Source of the DNA: Candidatus Brevefilum sp.
GTDB lineage: Bacteria; Chloroflexota; Anaerolineae; Anaerolineales; Anaerolineaceae
Assembly: GCA_019428905.1 (NCBI GenBank)
Contig: JAHYJN010000022.1
Span: 1-40,203, forward strand
Direction of reading: 5' to 3'
Length of the DNA: 40,203 bases
Shown here: positions 33,544 through 40,203 of the stretch, one piece after another
Position numbering within the stretch: the stretch's first letter is position 1
How the letters are laid out: every line of letters starts with the position of its first letter
Notes under the pieces: model-generated
Databases searched by the model: none
Told to the model about the DNA's origin: nothing
What the model saw: the letters and a program-made list of their open reading frames with translations, nothing else
Made by a program: the position numbers and the translations under genes

Positions 33544-35064
33544 ATGCCCCTCACGGTCTGGATTCTCGGTGACCAGTTACTCAGTCCACACCCTGCGCTC
33601 CAAAGCCTGGAAAAACAGGTCCTACGGCAGGAGATCATCCTCCTGCTGATTGAAAGCCGTGAGCAAGCCCAGCGTTTGCCCTACCATGCAAAAAAACTGG
33701 TATTGCTGTACAGTGCCATGCGGCATTATGCCGATGGATTGCGGGCCGCAGGCTATCGAGTGGATTACCGGGTCGCATCCAATATAACTGAGGCGATCAC
33801 TTCACACTGGCAAGAATTCCGACCAAACCGCCTGGTGACGATGGCAGCCAGCAGCGTTCGGGGGCGCAGATTTCAGCAGTCCCTCGCTCAGAAATTAGGG
33901 ATCGCAACGCACATCATCCCCAATTCGCAGTTCTTATCTGGTGTCTACGATCCGCTGCCGGATGTGGAACCCGGTCAGTTGGTGCGCCAGGAGCAGTTCT
34001 ATCGGGGCATGCGGCGGCAGTTTAAGCTGCTGATGGATGATCAGGGTCGGCCCGTAGGGGGAACATGGAATTATGATCAGAAAAACCGGCAACCGTTGCC
34101 GAAAGACCTTACCCCACCGGAGATGATTCGTTTCGAGCCGGATGCGCTGACAAAGCAGGTGATGGTTGAGGTGGGTCAATTCGATCATCTGACGGGTTCA
34201 GCAGCAGGATTTGACCTAGCGGTTACGCGTGAAGGCGCGCAACAAGCCGCTGATGATTTTTACACCCATCGCCTGCCGTATTTTGGCACCTATGAAGATG
34301 CCATGCGCCAAAGTGCCCCAGTGATCTTCCACTCAAAGCTGGCCGCGTACTTAAACATTGGATTGTTAACACCGCTGGAGCTTGTGCGGGCGGCAGAAGG
34401 CTGCTATTACGATGGCACAGCTGAGATCAACAATGTGGAAGGTTTCATCCGGCAGGTGATCGGCTGGCGTGAGTACATGTACTGGCAGTACCAGCGTTTG
34501 ATGCCCGGCCTGGGGGCCGAAAATTATTGGGGTTCGGCGAATCCTTTGCCAACATTTTTCTGGAGCGGCGAGACACGCATGAACTGTTTGAGACAGGTTA
34601 TCCAGCGAGTGCTGGATGCGGGTTACGTCCATCATATTGAACGGCTGATGCTGCTTTCGAACTTTTGTCTGCTGGCGGATATCCATCCCGATCAGGTCTA
34701 TGACTGGTTTAGCAGTGCTTTTATCGACGCCTACGAGTGGGTGATGGCCCCCAATGTGTATGGGATGGGTCTGTATGCGGATGGGGGCCAAATCGCCACA
34801 AAACCTTATATCGCATCAGCGAATTACATCAATAAGATGAGTGATTACTGCCTGGCGTGCAGTTTTGACAAGAACAAACGAACCGGTGAACATTCTTGCC
34901 CGTTTAATTTCTTGTATTGGCATTTCCTGCTCAAACATCAGGATAAATTGCGAAAAAATTACCGCATGGCTCGCATGCTGCATAACCTCAAATTTCTTGA
35001 TGATGATGAAAAAGCTGCCGTACAAGCTCAGGCGCAGCGGTTCGTTGGAGCAATGGATAATTAG
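33544..35064 (+). CDS. phrB: Iron-sulfur bacterial cryptochrome/photolyase (FeS-BCP, PhrB-like)
   Basis: 506 residues, close to the ~507 of Agrobacterium PhrB. The start TVWILGDQLLSPHPAL is the N-terminal alpha/beta (DMRL/antenna) domain of this family. The four ligands of the [4Fe-4S] cluster are all present: C348 (TRMNCLRQV), C436, C439 (YCLACSF) and C452 (EHSCPFN), with the same spacing as in PhrB. FAD-binding helix motifs EGFIRQVIGWREYMYWQYQR and NANVYGMG-like (VMAPNVYGMG) precede the cluster region. In the family this repairs (6-4) photoproducts under light. The next gene starts one base after the stop, and the SDR lies upstream. It is probably a light-related function in an otherwise anaerobic cell. 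Confidence 0.93.
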   Translation: MPLTVWILGDQLLSPHPALQSLEKQVLRQEIILLLIESREQAQRLPYHAKKLVLLYSAMRHYADGLRAAGYRVDYRVASNITEAITSHWQEFRPNRLVTMAASSVRGRRFQQSLAQKLGIATHIIPNSQFLSGVYDPLPDVEPGQLVRQEQFYRGMRRQFKLLMDDQGRPVGGTWNYDQKNRQPLPKDLTPPEMIRFEPDALTKQVMVEVGQFDHLTGSAAGFDLAVTREGAQQAADDFYTHRLPYFGTYEDAMRQSAPVIFHSKLAAYLNIGLLTPLELVRAAEGCYYDGTAEINNVEGFIRQVIGWREYMYWQYQRLMPGLGAENYWGSANPLPTFFWSGETRMNCLRQVIQRVLDAGYVHHIERLMLLSNFCLLADIHPDQVYDWFSSAFIDAYEWVMAPNVYGMGLYADGGQIATKPYIASANYINKMSDYCLACSFDKNKRTGEHSCPFNFLYWHFLLKHQDKLRKNYRMARMLHNLKFLDDDEKAAVQAQAQRFVGAMDN

Positions 35065-35065
35065 C

Positions 35066-35530
35066 ATGGCAAATTTTAATTCTCAGAAGTTGCATGTTCA
35101 GTTTAGTGATGGGATGCAGGATCCTTCGAGATTTTTACCCCGCTGTTACACACTGACCCATTCAGACCGGACGGGTGACCTGTTCCTGACGGTTGCGCCG
35201 GCTTATGACCGGGGTCAAATTTCAGGATGGTACACCAAATTAATGCGCGACGAGGTTGTGGGGGAATGGCAAGTTGGTGACTCCCCCAGCCTGCATCTGC
35301 ACTGCCATGTCAGCGGCGGGTTGGTGCTAGGATCGGCGCGCTGGCGTGATGCCATTTTCAGGCAGCACCTGCCGCTGGTGTTGGATGCGGTCTGTTATGG
35401 CGATCGGGACTATTTATCTGCGAACCCCGCGCTCTACGCAGCAGCAATTTTGGTCCACTTCCACGCCAAGCAAGCGACGCTCAACCGTGTTGAGCAATGG
35501 GGGCTGGTATGGAATCATTTAACTGCATAA
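35066..35530 (+). CDS. Bacterial STAY-GREEN (SGR) homologue, putative Mg-dechelatase
   Basis: 154 residues from the ATG at 35066, one base after the photolyase stop. Diagnostic segments of the Staygreen family: RCYTLTHSDRTGDLFLTV, LMRDEVVGEW, LHLHCHVSGG, RDAIFRQHLPLVLDAVCYGD and a late ILVHFHAK. H32, D34 and D62, the residues I recall being reported as important in an Anaerolineae SGR homologue, are all present, at the same numbers. Plant SGR removes Mg from chlorophyll a to give pheophytin a. The host here has no chlorophyll genes in view, so the natural substrate is open. The plant C-terminal Cys-rich motif is absent, as expected for bacterial forms. A longer in-frame reading from 34841 lies in the photolyase gene and is rejected. 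Confidence 0.88.
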   Translation: MANFNSQKLHVQFSDGMQDPSRFLPRCYTLTHSDRTGDLFLTVAPAYDRGQISGWYTKLMRDEVVGEWQVGDSPSLHLHCHVSGGLVLGSARWRDAIFRQHLPLVLDAVCYGDRDYLSANPALYAAAILVHFHAKQATLNRVEQWGLVWNHLTA

Positions 35531-35641
35531 GTTTAAAGTTTTAAGAATAAATGCAAGATCTGACCGCTTTTTGATGGAAAATGAGCGTTTGTTTTCCTCT
35601 ATGGTGACGGATTAAACGGTTTACCAGGTGTTCGAATATGC

Positions 35642-37231
35642 CTAGCGGATCACTAGAGGTAGATAATTCACATCATAATCGTAGGTGATAAATAACTCAT
35701 CTACAGTATCAACGTCTTGATCAGCGAGATACACAACGCCTCGATCATTGGGTGTAATCTGATATAAGCGGACCGAACCTCCGGGGACCATTTCAGGGTT
35801 AATTTTGTATGTTGTCCCACCTGTACTGGGGACAACATACAAATTAAAAACGCTGTCGATTTCCTGGTCAGCACGATAGACGACATTCTGGCTATTATTG
35901 GATATCCGAAAATTGCTCACATTTCCACCTGGGGGAAGATCCGTATTTAACCGCACACCCCAGTTGCCAGCCATATTCACAGCGAATAGTTCATTTACCC
36001 CTACAAAGTAGTAGCTTGCAATAAAAACAACACCTATACTGTTGGGTGAGATTTTAAAATTTATGACATCTCCTGTGTCAATCATGCCTTTATTAAGCCG
36101 TTCCTTTGTCCCGCCGTTAATTGAAACGGAATAGAGATCATAACGATTATCCATCTCAAGATCGCCCGAGAAAACCACCCATTGACCATCGGAGGATATT
36201 TCAAATAAATAAACGGATTTTAAAGGGTCAGCAAAAGTGTCAGTAATCAAGGGGATTCTGTGTGTGCTGCCATTGACAGGAGCCCGATAAAGCAGATTCA
36301 TATATCGGGTAGTCTCGTCTGCTTTGTATACGACATACGCGCTGTCTGGGGTAATTTGAAAACTAGATACACTTCCTCCTGCAACCAGAGTACCATTAAG
36401 CTTTATCGGTGACACAGGGTAACTTTCTATTGGGATTGAAAAAAGCTCATACCCACTACCGGTGTGCTTCCGATATATGACATACGCACCATCAGGGCTG
36501 ATCTTAACAAAGCGATCAATTTCACCAACTTCAAGTGATCGGGGTGTATGATCACCCACCAAACTGGCCTTGAAAAGCTCTTTGTTTCCGGGATTAGGCC
36601 ATGGGTCTTGCACGTAAATAACAGACTGATTATTGGGGGTGATCTCGTATTCGATAATCCCCACATACCATGCCGAGGAGATTGGCTGGATTGGGCCGCC
36701 AATTATCGGAACACGGTACAGCTTTCTCTGCCGGGTTTCTGAAGACACCAACACAAACAATACATTGGCAGAATCATTGGTGACCCGAATGTTTGATGGG
36801 TAAGAATCATCATATGCTTGGTTCAGTTCAATAGAAGGACCACCCCCGATAGGAACAGAATGTAAAATGATGCAATGATTATCACCTTCTCCATAGTAAA
36901 CAACGCGCTGACTATCTGGTGTGATTAAAAATCCACCTATACCACATTCGTCGGGCAAATCGATCGAAAGCTGCACACGCGGACCGCCCACCGTGCGGAC
37001 GCTGAATAGTTCGTTTTTATCATTTTCCAGCACGTCTCCTCTGAAAACAGTGTACTGCCCGTCCGGGCTGATCTTAAAATCAAGTACCTTTCCTCCCACG
37101 GTCAGATTCCCACTTATCTTGTTGTTGCGAATGACAGCATGGGCGATTTCGGTAAAAATGAGGAGCAGCAGCAGGACAACTATGAGCCCTAAGATAGGTG
37201 AGAAACGTTTCAGATAGGTATTTTTGAACAT
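35642..37231 (-). CDS. Secreted TolB/DPP-like beta-propeller protein
   Basis: 529 residues; ribosome binding site GGAGG 5 nt upstream. The N-terminal segment (about 12-35, LGLIVVLLLLLIFTEIAHAV) is a signal peptide or anchor. The rest is a repeated motif of ~45-50 residues: 'F-x-I-(S/T)-P-(D/N)-x2-x-V-V-Y' followed by 'L-(Y/F)-x-V-P-(I/V)-x-G-G', at least ten times (for instance LDFKISPDGQYTVFRGD, FRISNNSQNVVYRAD, YQITPNDRGVVYLAD). This is the WD40-like/PD40 pattern of TolB propellers. No peptidase domain is attached. Role likely binding or display outside the cell; the specific ligand is unknown. It stands alone, on the opposite strand to the SGR gene. Confidence 0.85.
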   Translation of the reverse strand: MFKNTYLKRFSPILGLIVVLLLLLIFTEIAHAVIRNNKISGNLTVGGKVLDFKISPDGQYTVFRGDVLENDKNELFSVRTVGGPRVQLSIDLPDECGIGGFLITPDSQRVVYYGEGDNHCIILHSVPIGGGPSIELNQAYDDSYPSNIRVTNDSANVLFVLVSSETRQRKLYRVPIIGGPIQPISSAWYVGIIEYEITPNNQSVIYVQDPWPNPGNKELFKASLVGDHTPRSLEVGEIDRFVKISPDGAYVIYRKHTGSGYELFSIPIESYPVSPIKLNGTLVAGGSVSSFQITPDSAYVVYKADETTRYMNLLYRAPVNGSTHRIPLITDTFADPLKSVYLFEISSDGQWVVFSGDLEMDNRYDLYSVSINGGTKERLNKGMIDTGDVINFKISPNSIGVVFIASYYFVGVNELFAVNMAGNWGVRLNTDLPPGGNVSNFRISNNSQNVVYRADQEIDSVFNLYVVPSTGGTTYKINPEMVPGGSVRLYQITPNDRGVVYLADQDVDTVDELFITYDYDVNYLPLVIR

Positions 37232-37759
37232 CCTAACCTCCGCTGTTCAGTTATTCAATTTGGTGTGATGAGTGAGCAGGGTTGATTTTAAATAGTATAT
37301 AAGAAAAATTGTCAAAATTCAATAATTTACTGGATATCTGGTATTTAGATTGTGCGTGGATAATTCAGGGCGTTGCCGCTGCATATCATTATGTACGGCA
37401 ATCGGGGTATTTTATTTATCCTAACCTCGATTTTGGGCATGATGTGTGATCTGGGAGTGATAAAAAATGATTAGGCTAACGGATTTATTGATTAGGAGGC
37501 GTAGATTTGTCAAAATAGTAGTAGAGGGTGTTGAAATTGATATTTTTCTCGATAAAAATATTTACCGTAGGGGCGGACCTCCGTGTCCGTCTAGCCCAAC
37601 TCGAAGAGCGCTTCGCACAGAGTGCTATGCAATGCAACCACGGCTCGACTCGAAGAGGGTTTCGCAGAGAGTGCTGCGCGAAGGGTTTCCCCTACGCATT
37701 GAAGAGAGTTTTGCGTGCTGATAGTTACAACGCGTTTTCGATCTAAACCATGCAACCCA
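37232..37759. other. 528-bp intergenic region with a MITE-like repeat
   Basis: AT-rich up to ~37560, then the repeat at 37566-37696. The frames of 72-84 residues at 37467-37746 cover the repeat and have no family resemblance, so they are rejected. No gene seen. Confidence 0.65.
37566..37696. repeat. MITE-like element, 131 bp, with CGTAGGGG terminal inverted repeats
   Basis: CGTAGGGG (37566-37573) and CCCCTACG (37689-37696) are perfect inverted ends. The left end continues GCGGACCTCCGTGTCCGT, a hairpin-forming phrase, and the interior contains two related units, CTCGAAGAGCGCTTCGCA and CTCGAAGAGGGTTTCGCA, about 55 nt apart. No obvious target-site duplication was seen. Confidence 0.7.
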
Positions 37760-39439
37760 TCAAGGTTGGTTTGCAATTAAGATGAATTGTTCCCAGGGTT
37801 CTAAATCAGGAATTTGATACGCCGTCAGGCTCCCATTCTCACCAAAAGTGATCTCACCAAATTCACCTTCACCTAAGAGCACCTGCAATGCGTATTGACC
37901 TGAAAGCGGGCTTTCTTCGATAGAAATCGTGCAGTCTTCCATTGGCCTGCGGGTGAGGTTGGCCAGGAGGATGATGGCCTGGTTTTCCTCCACGCGCAGG
38001 ACCGGGTAGAGCTGCCGACAGGTGGAGGTGAAGGGCAGGTAAGCGCCTGTCCGCAGGGCTGGGTGTCCATTCCTGAGGTGGACGAGGGTGCGATATTGGG
38101 TGAGCAAAGAGTCAGGGTCGCCATCCTGCAGGGCGACATTGACCTCCTGGTAATCATCGTTTTGGGGCTGCCAGGGCGTGCCCGAGGTAAACCCGGCACC
38201 AGGCTCGCCTGACCACTGCATGGGTGTGCGCAGCAGTTCATCGGGTTTATTGCCCAGCATGCCGATCTCCTCGCCATAATAGATAAAGGGGACACCCGGG
38301 CCGGTCAGGTAGATATAGGCAGCTGATTTGGCTTTCTGAAGGTCGCCGGTATATAAAGACATCACCCGCTGTTGATCATGGTTGGAGAGGAAGGTGCTGA
38401 AATGCCCATCAGGAAAATAGGAGAGGGTATCCAGGTAGGATTTGATGATACGGGAAGGATCTGGGGCAAAGATCCCGCCTTTGATATCCTCTGCCAGGTC
38501 AAACATGAACAGGGAGTCCATCCCATCGCCGTACCTGGCGGTAACTTGTAAGTCGGTCCATACCTCGCCGACGGTGAAGGCCTCGGGATTGATCGGCTTA
38601 TAAAAATCACGCCAATCTTCAAACCATTGGATGGTTTCTTTGGTATCCTGCTGGGCGACGCCGTCTGCGTATAGGTAACGGGCGGCATCCACGCGAAAAC
38701 CATCAACGCCCACTTCTTCCAGCCAGAATTTGGAAATATTGAGGATTTCTTCGGTGACAGCCGGGTTATCATAGTTCAGATCGGGCATGCCGCCCCAAAA
38801 GATACCGTAGTAATATAAGCCGTTGGTCGCGTCGCGGTGCCAGGCATTCTGAAACCAAGGTCCGGGGATTTGCGGGTTGGTCTCTGACCAGACGTACCAG
38901 TCATGGTATTCAGATTCTGGGTCACGCGAAGCCTCGAACCAGGGATGCTGGGTCGAGGTGTGGTTGATGACCAGGTCGATGATGATGTTAATACCGCGTT
39001 TTTCGGCTTCAGCCAGCAATTGTTTGAAATCATCCATGGTCCCGTAATCGGGATTGACCGCGTAATAGTCGGTGACGTCGTAGCCGTGATAGGAGGGCGA
39101 GGGGTTGATGGGCATCAACCAAATGCCGCCGATACCCAGGTCATCATGCGTGTCCGGGTTCCCATCATTCAGGTAGTCCAACTGCTGGATAATGCCCTGG
39201 AAATCCCCGACCCCATCCCCGTCACTGTCTTTGAAGCTGCGCACAAAGATCTCGTAAAAGACAACATCCTGCCACCAAGCTTCGGCTTCGGGTTCAGGTT
39301 CTGGGGTGAGGGTTGGCGTAGGTGCGGGTCGGGTTGCGGTAGGGGCTGGGGTGACCTCTGTTGTGGTTTGCGCATTGCATCCAGCGGCGAAGATCAACAA
39401 CAGACATAAACTAAGGGTCAATTTACGAGTGAGATCCAT
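37760..39439 (-). CDS. GH13 alpha-amylase-family lipoprotein
   Basis: 559 residues from the ATG at 39439; a longer frame to 39469 is less likely, as GGAG precedes 39439. MDLTRKLTLSLCLLLIFAAG then C21 is a lipobox (FAAGC). A Thr/Pro-rich linker (about 25-50) precedes the (beta/alpha)8 barrel: region I DLVINH, nucleophile D251 in GFRVDAARY, acid/base E292 in FTVGEVW, and D355 in FLSNHDQQRV. The C-terminal ~100 residues form a typical beta-domain. It hydrolyses alpha-glucosidic bonds at the cell surface, with alpha-amylase, alpha-glucosidase or oligo-1,6-glucosidase specificity; region I and the short barrel resemble the oligosaccharide-cleaving types. No transporter genes are adjacent. Confidence 0.95.
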   Translation of the reverse strand: MDLTRKLTLSLCLLLIFAAGCNAQTTTEVTPAPTATRPAPTPTLTPEPEPEAEAWWQDVVFYEIFVRSFKDSDGDGVGDFQGIIQQLDYLNDGNPDTHDDLGIGGIWLMPINPSPSYHGYDVTDYYAVNPDYGTMDDFKQLLAEAEKRGINIIIDLVINHTSTQHPWFEASRDPESEYHDWYVWSETNPQIPGPWFQNAWHRDATNGLYYYGIFWGGMPDLNYDNPAVTEEILNISKFWLEEVGVDGFRVDAARYLYADGVAQQDTKETIQWFEDWRDFYKPINPEAFTVGEVWTDLQVTARYGDGMDSLFMFDLAEDIKGGIFAPDPSRIIKSYLDTLSYFPDGHFSTFLSNHDQQRVMSLYTGDLQKAKSAAYIYLTGPGVPFIYYGEEIGMLGNKPDELLRTPMQWSGEPGAGFTSGTPWQPQNDDYQEVNVALQDGDPDSLLTQYRTLVHLRNGHPALRTGAYLPFTSTCRQLYPVLRVEENQAIILLANLTRRPMEDCTISIEESPLSGQYALQVLLGEGEFGEITFGENGSLTAYQIPDLEPWEQFILIANQP

Positions 39440-39870
39440 AATTTTTGGCTCCGATCGAATGTAGGTCAAGAGCGGTGGTAATCAGTCACATTTTATTGGA
39501 AGATTATATCCTGTTAAGGTGAGTATGAATTGGAAATTATGGGCACAGTATGCTGTGCCCAACCTTCTTATCGATTTTCACGGCTTAAAAGACACGCATT
39601 GTGATTTTATTAATGTTACTGGAAGGGTCAAATATTGAGCTTCAGGTTGTAGTGATTAAAAACAAACACCCCCGGCCGGCGTATACCAGGGGTGGAGGAA
39701 GATGTCACTGTTATGGTTGGTGTGCTATTTCACAACCGGAGGGCATTATAACATGTTTTCAATTTAAGACACCCAAAACCACGAAACTCTAACCAAATAT
39801 TAATGGTGGAAAATGCTTGTGGGATTCATCATGCGACCAGTTTCGATTGGGGGCTTTTAAAAAAGAAAAG
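39440..39870. other. 431-bp intergenic region between GH13 gene and tRNA-Asn
   Basis: No coding region found. It contains a short palindrome (39541-39560) and, at 39853-39871, a GCTTTT / AAAAGC hairpin with an A-rich loop, that could terminate the tRNA transcript. Confidence 0.55.
39541..39560. repeat. 20-nt palindrome GGGCACAG/CTGTGCCC
   Basis: GGGCACAG-TATG-CTGTGCCC, an 8-bp perfect stem with a 4-nt loop. It is one more distinct short palindrome of the kind scattered in the window. Confidence 0.65.
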
Positions 39871-39943
39871 CTCCTCGACCAGGACTCGAACCTGGAACCT
39901 AACGGTTAACAGCCGCTCGCTCTGCCAATTGAGCTATCGAGGA
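39871..39943 (-). tRNA. tRNA-Asn (anticodon GTT)
   Basis: The minus-strand sequence folds as a 73-nt cloverleaf: acceptor TCCTCGA/TCGAGGA with G as discriminator base, D arm GCTC-AATTGGCA-GAGC, anticodon loop CTGTTAA (anticodon GTT) on AGCGG/CCGTT, and T arm CCAGG-TTCGAGT-CCTGG. The 3' CCA is not encoded. The anticodon arm has G-T pairing near the end but is complete. Confidence 0.95.
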
Positions 39944-40068
39944 AGGCGTAGAGTATTATACGGAAAAGGGGAGAAAGTGTCAAGCAACTCGGGCGATTTG
40001 GTAGGGCAATCGCAAAGTGGGAGAGATGTATGTAATATCCTATTTCGTGCGTCAATAGAACGACATCT

Positions 40069-40093
40069 CCCTTCTCCCTCGCAGGGAGAAGGG
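40069..40093. repeat. 25-nt palindrome CCCTTCTCCCT/AGGGAGAAGGG
   Basis: Eleven-base perfect arms around a 3-nt CGC loop. Followed by GGATGAGGGTG, a phrase often found next to this kind of dispersed hairpin. It is not followed by a T run and is thus not a clear terminator. Confidence 0.8.
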
Positions 40094-40203
40094 CTAGGGA
40101 TGAGGGTGTTTACATAACTTACTTTAAGTCAATCCTGATGTTATTGACCGAATTAGGCTTAACCAATGAAAGTCGGCCAATGATTACGAGTGATAGACCC
40201 CCT

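Noticed and set aside
34841-35065. In-frame N-terminal extension of the SGR gene into the photolyase gene
   Set aside because: The region is the photolyase C-terminus in another frame. The family's conserved part starts after the ATG at 35066, and the resulting H32/D34/D62 numbering fits the known homologue.
37467-37746. Two overlapping frames of 72-84 residues
   Set aside because: They cover the MITE-like element, so the apparent coding is a by-product.

Overview
The window looks like a chromosomal segment of an anaerobic, probably non-phototrophic member of the Chloroflexota (class Anaerolineae). This is inferred from gene content. It carries a five-domain pyruvate:ferredoxin oxidoreductase, a glycyl-radical enzyme with its radical-SAM activase, SelB, lipoproteins with Thr/Pro-rich linkers, a baeRF-family protein and a bacterial STAY-GREEN homologue (a family known from Anaerolineae). 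No 16S rRNA is present to confirm the placement.

Layout. 1-2.5 kb: the end of an operon of proton-pump-type membrane subunits (NuoL-like C-terminus, a small membrane protein, a NuoN/M-like antiporter). 2.6-8.4 kb: a coiled-coil protein, selB, a short phosphoglycerate-dehydrogenase-like enzyme and an M32 carboxypeptidase. 8.5-11 kb: a secreted Ig-like protein and a damaged GlpA-like / FAD-reductase / DUF1667 operon in which one deletion appears to have fused the first two genes out of frame. 11-14.1 kb, minus strand: L,D-transpeptidase, metallo-beta-lactamase-fold hydrolase, PhzF-like isomerase. 14.2-20.2 kb: a glycyl-radical enzyme of unknown substrate, a RAYT transposase lodged between it and its activase, a PNPOx-like flavoprotein and an esterase. 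20.3-25.2 kb: baeRF-type protein, HtrA lipoprotease, small membrane protein, LysM lipoprotein, NUDIX hydrolase. 25.5-30.2 kb: PFOR and a dihydroorotate-dehydrogenase-like protein. 30.2-31.7 kb: a dense field of hairpin repeats surrounding a second, frameshifted RAYT. 31.8-35.5 kb: NUDIX hydrolase, an isoprenylcysteine-methyltransferase remnant, an atypical SDR, and a two-gene unit of an iron-sulfur photolyase plus a STAY-GREEN (Mg-dechelatase) homologue. 35.6-40.2 kb: a secreted TolB-like propeller, a MITE-like repeat, a GH13 lipoprotein and tRNA-Asn.

Themes. The core is anaerobic carbon metabolism (PFOR, glycyl-radical chemistry, an ion-pumping membrane complex), with SelB implying selenoprotein synthesis elsewhere in the genome. 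The accessory layer is shaped by RAYT transposases and at least five families of short palindromic repeats. The most unusual item is the STAY-GREEN homologue one base downstream of a [4Fe-4S] photolyase. Its H32, D34 and D62 coincide with residues I recall as important in a characterised Anaerolineae homologue. No CRISPR array, prophage or rRNA was seen.
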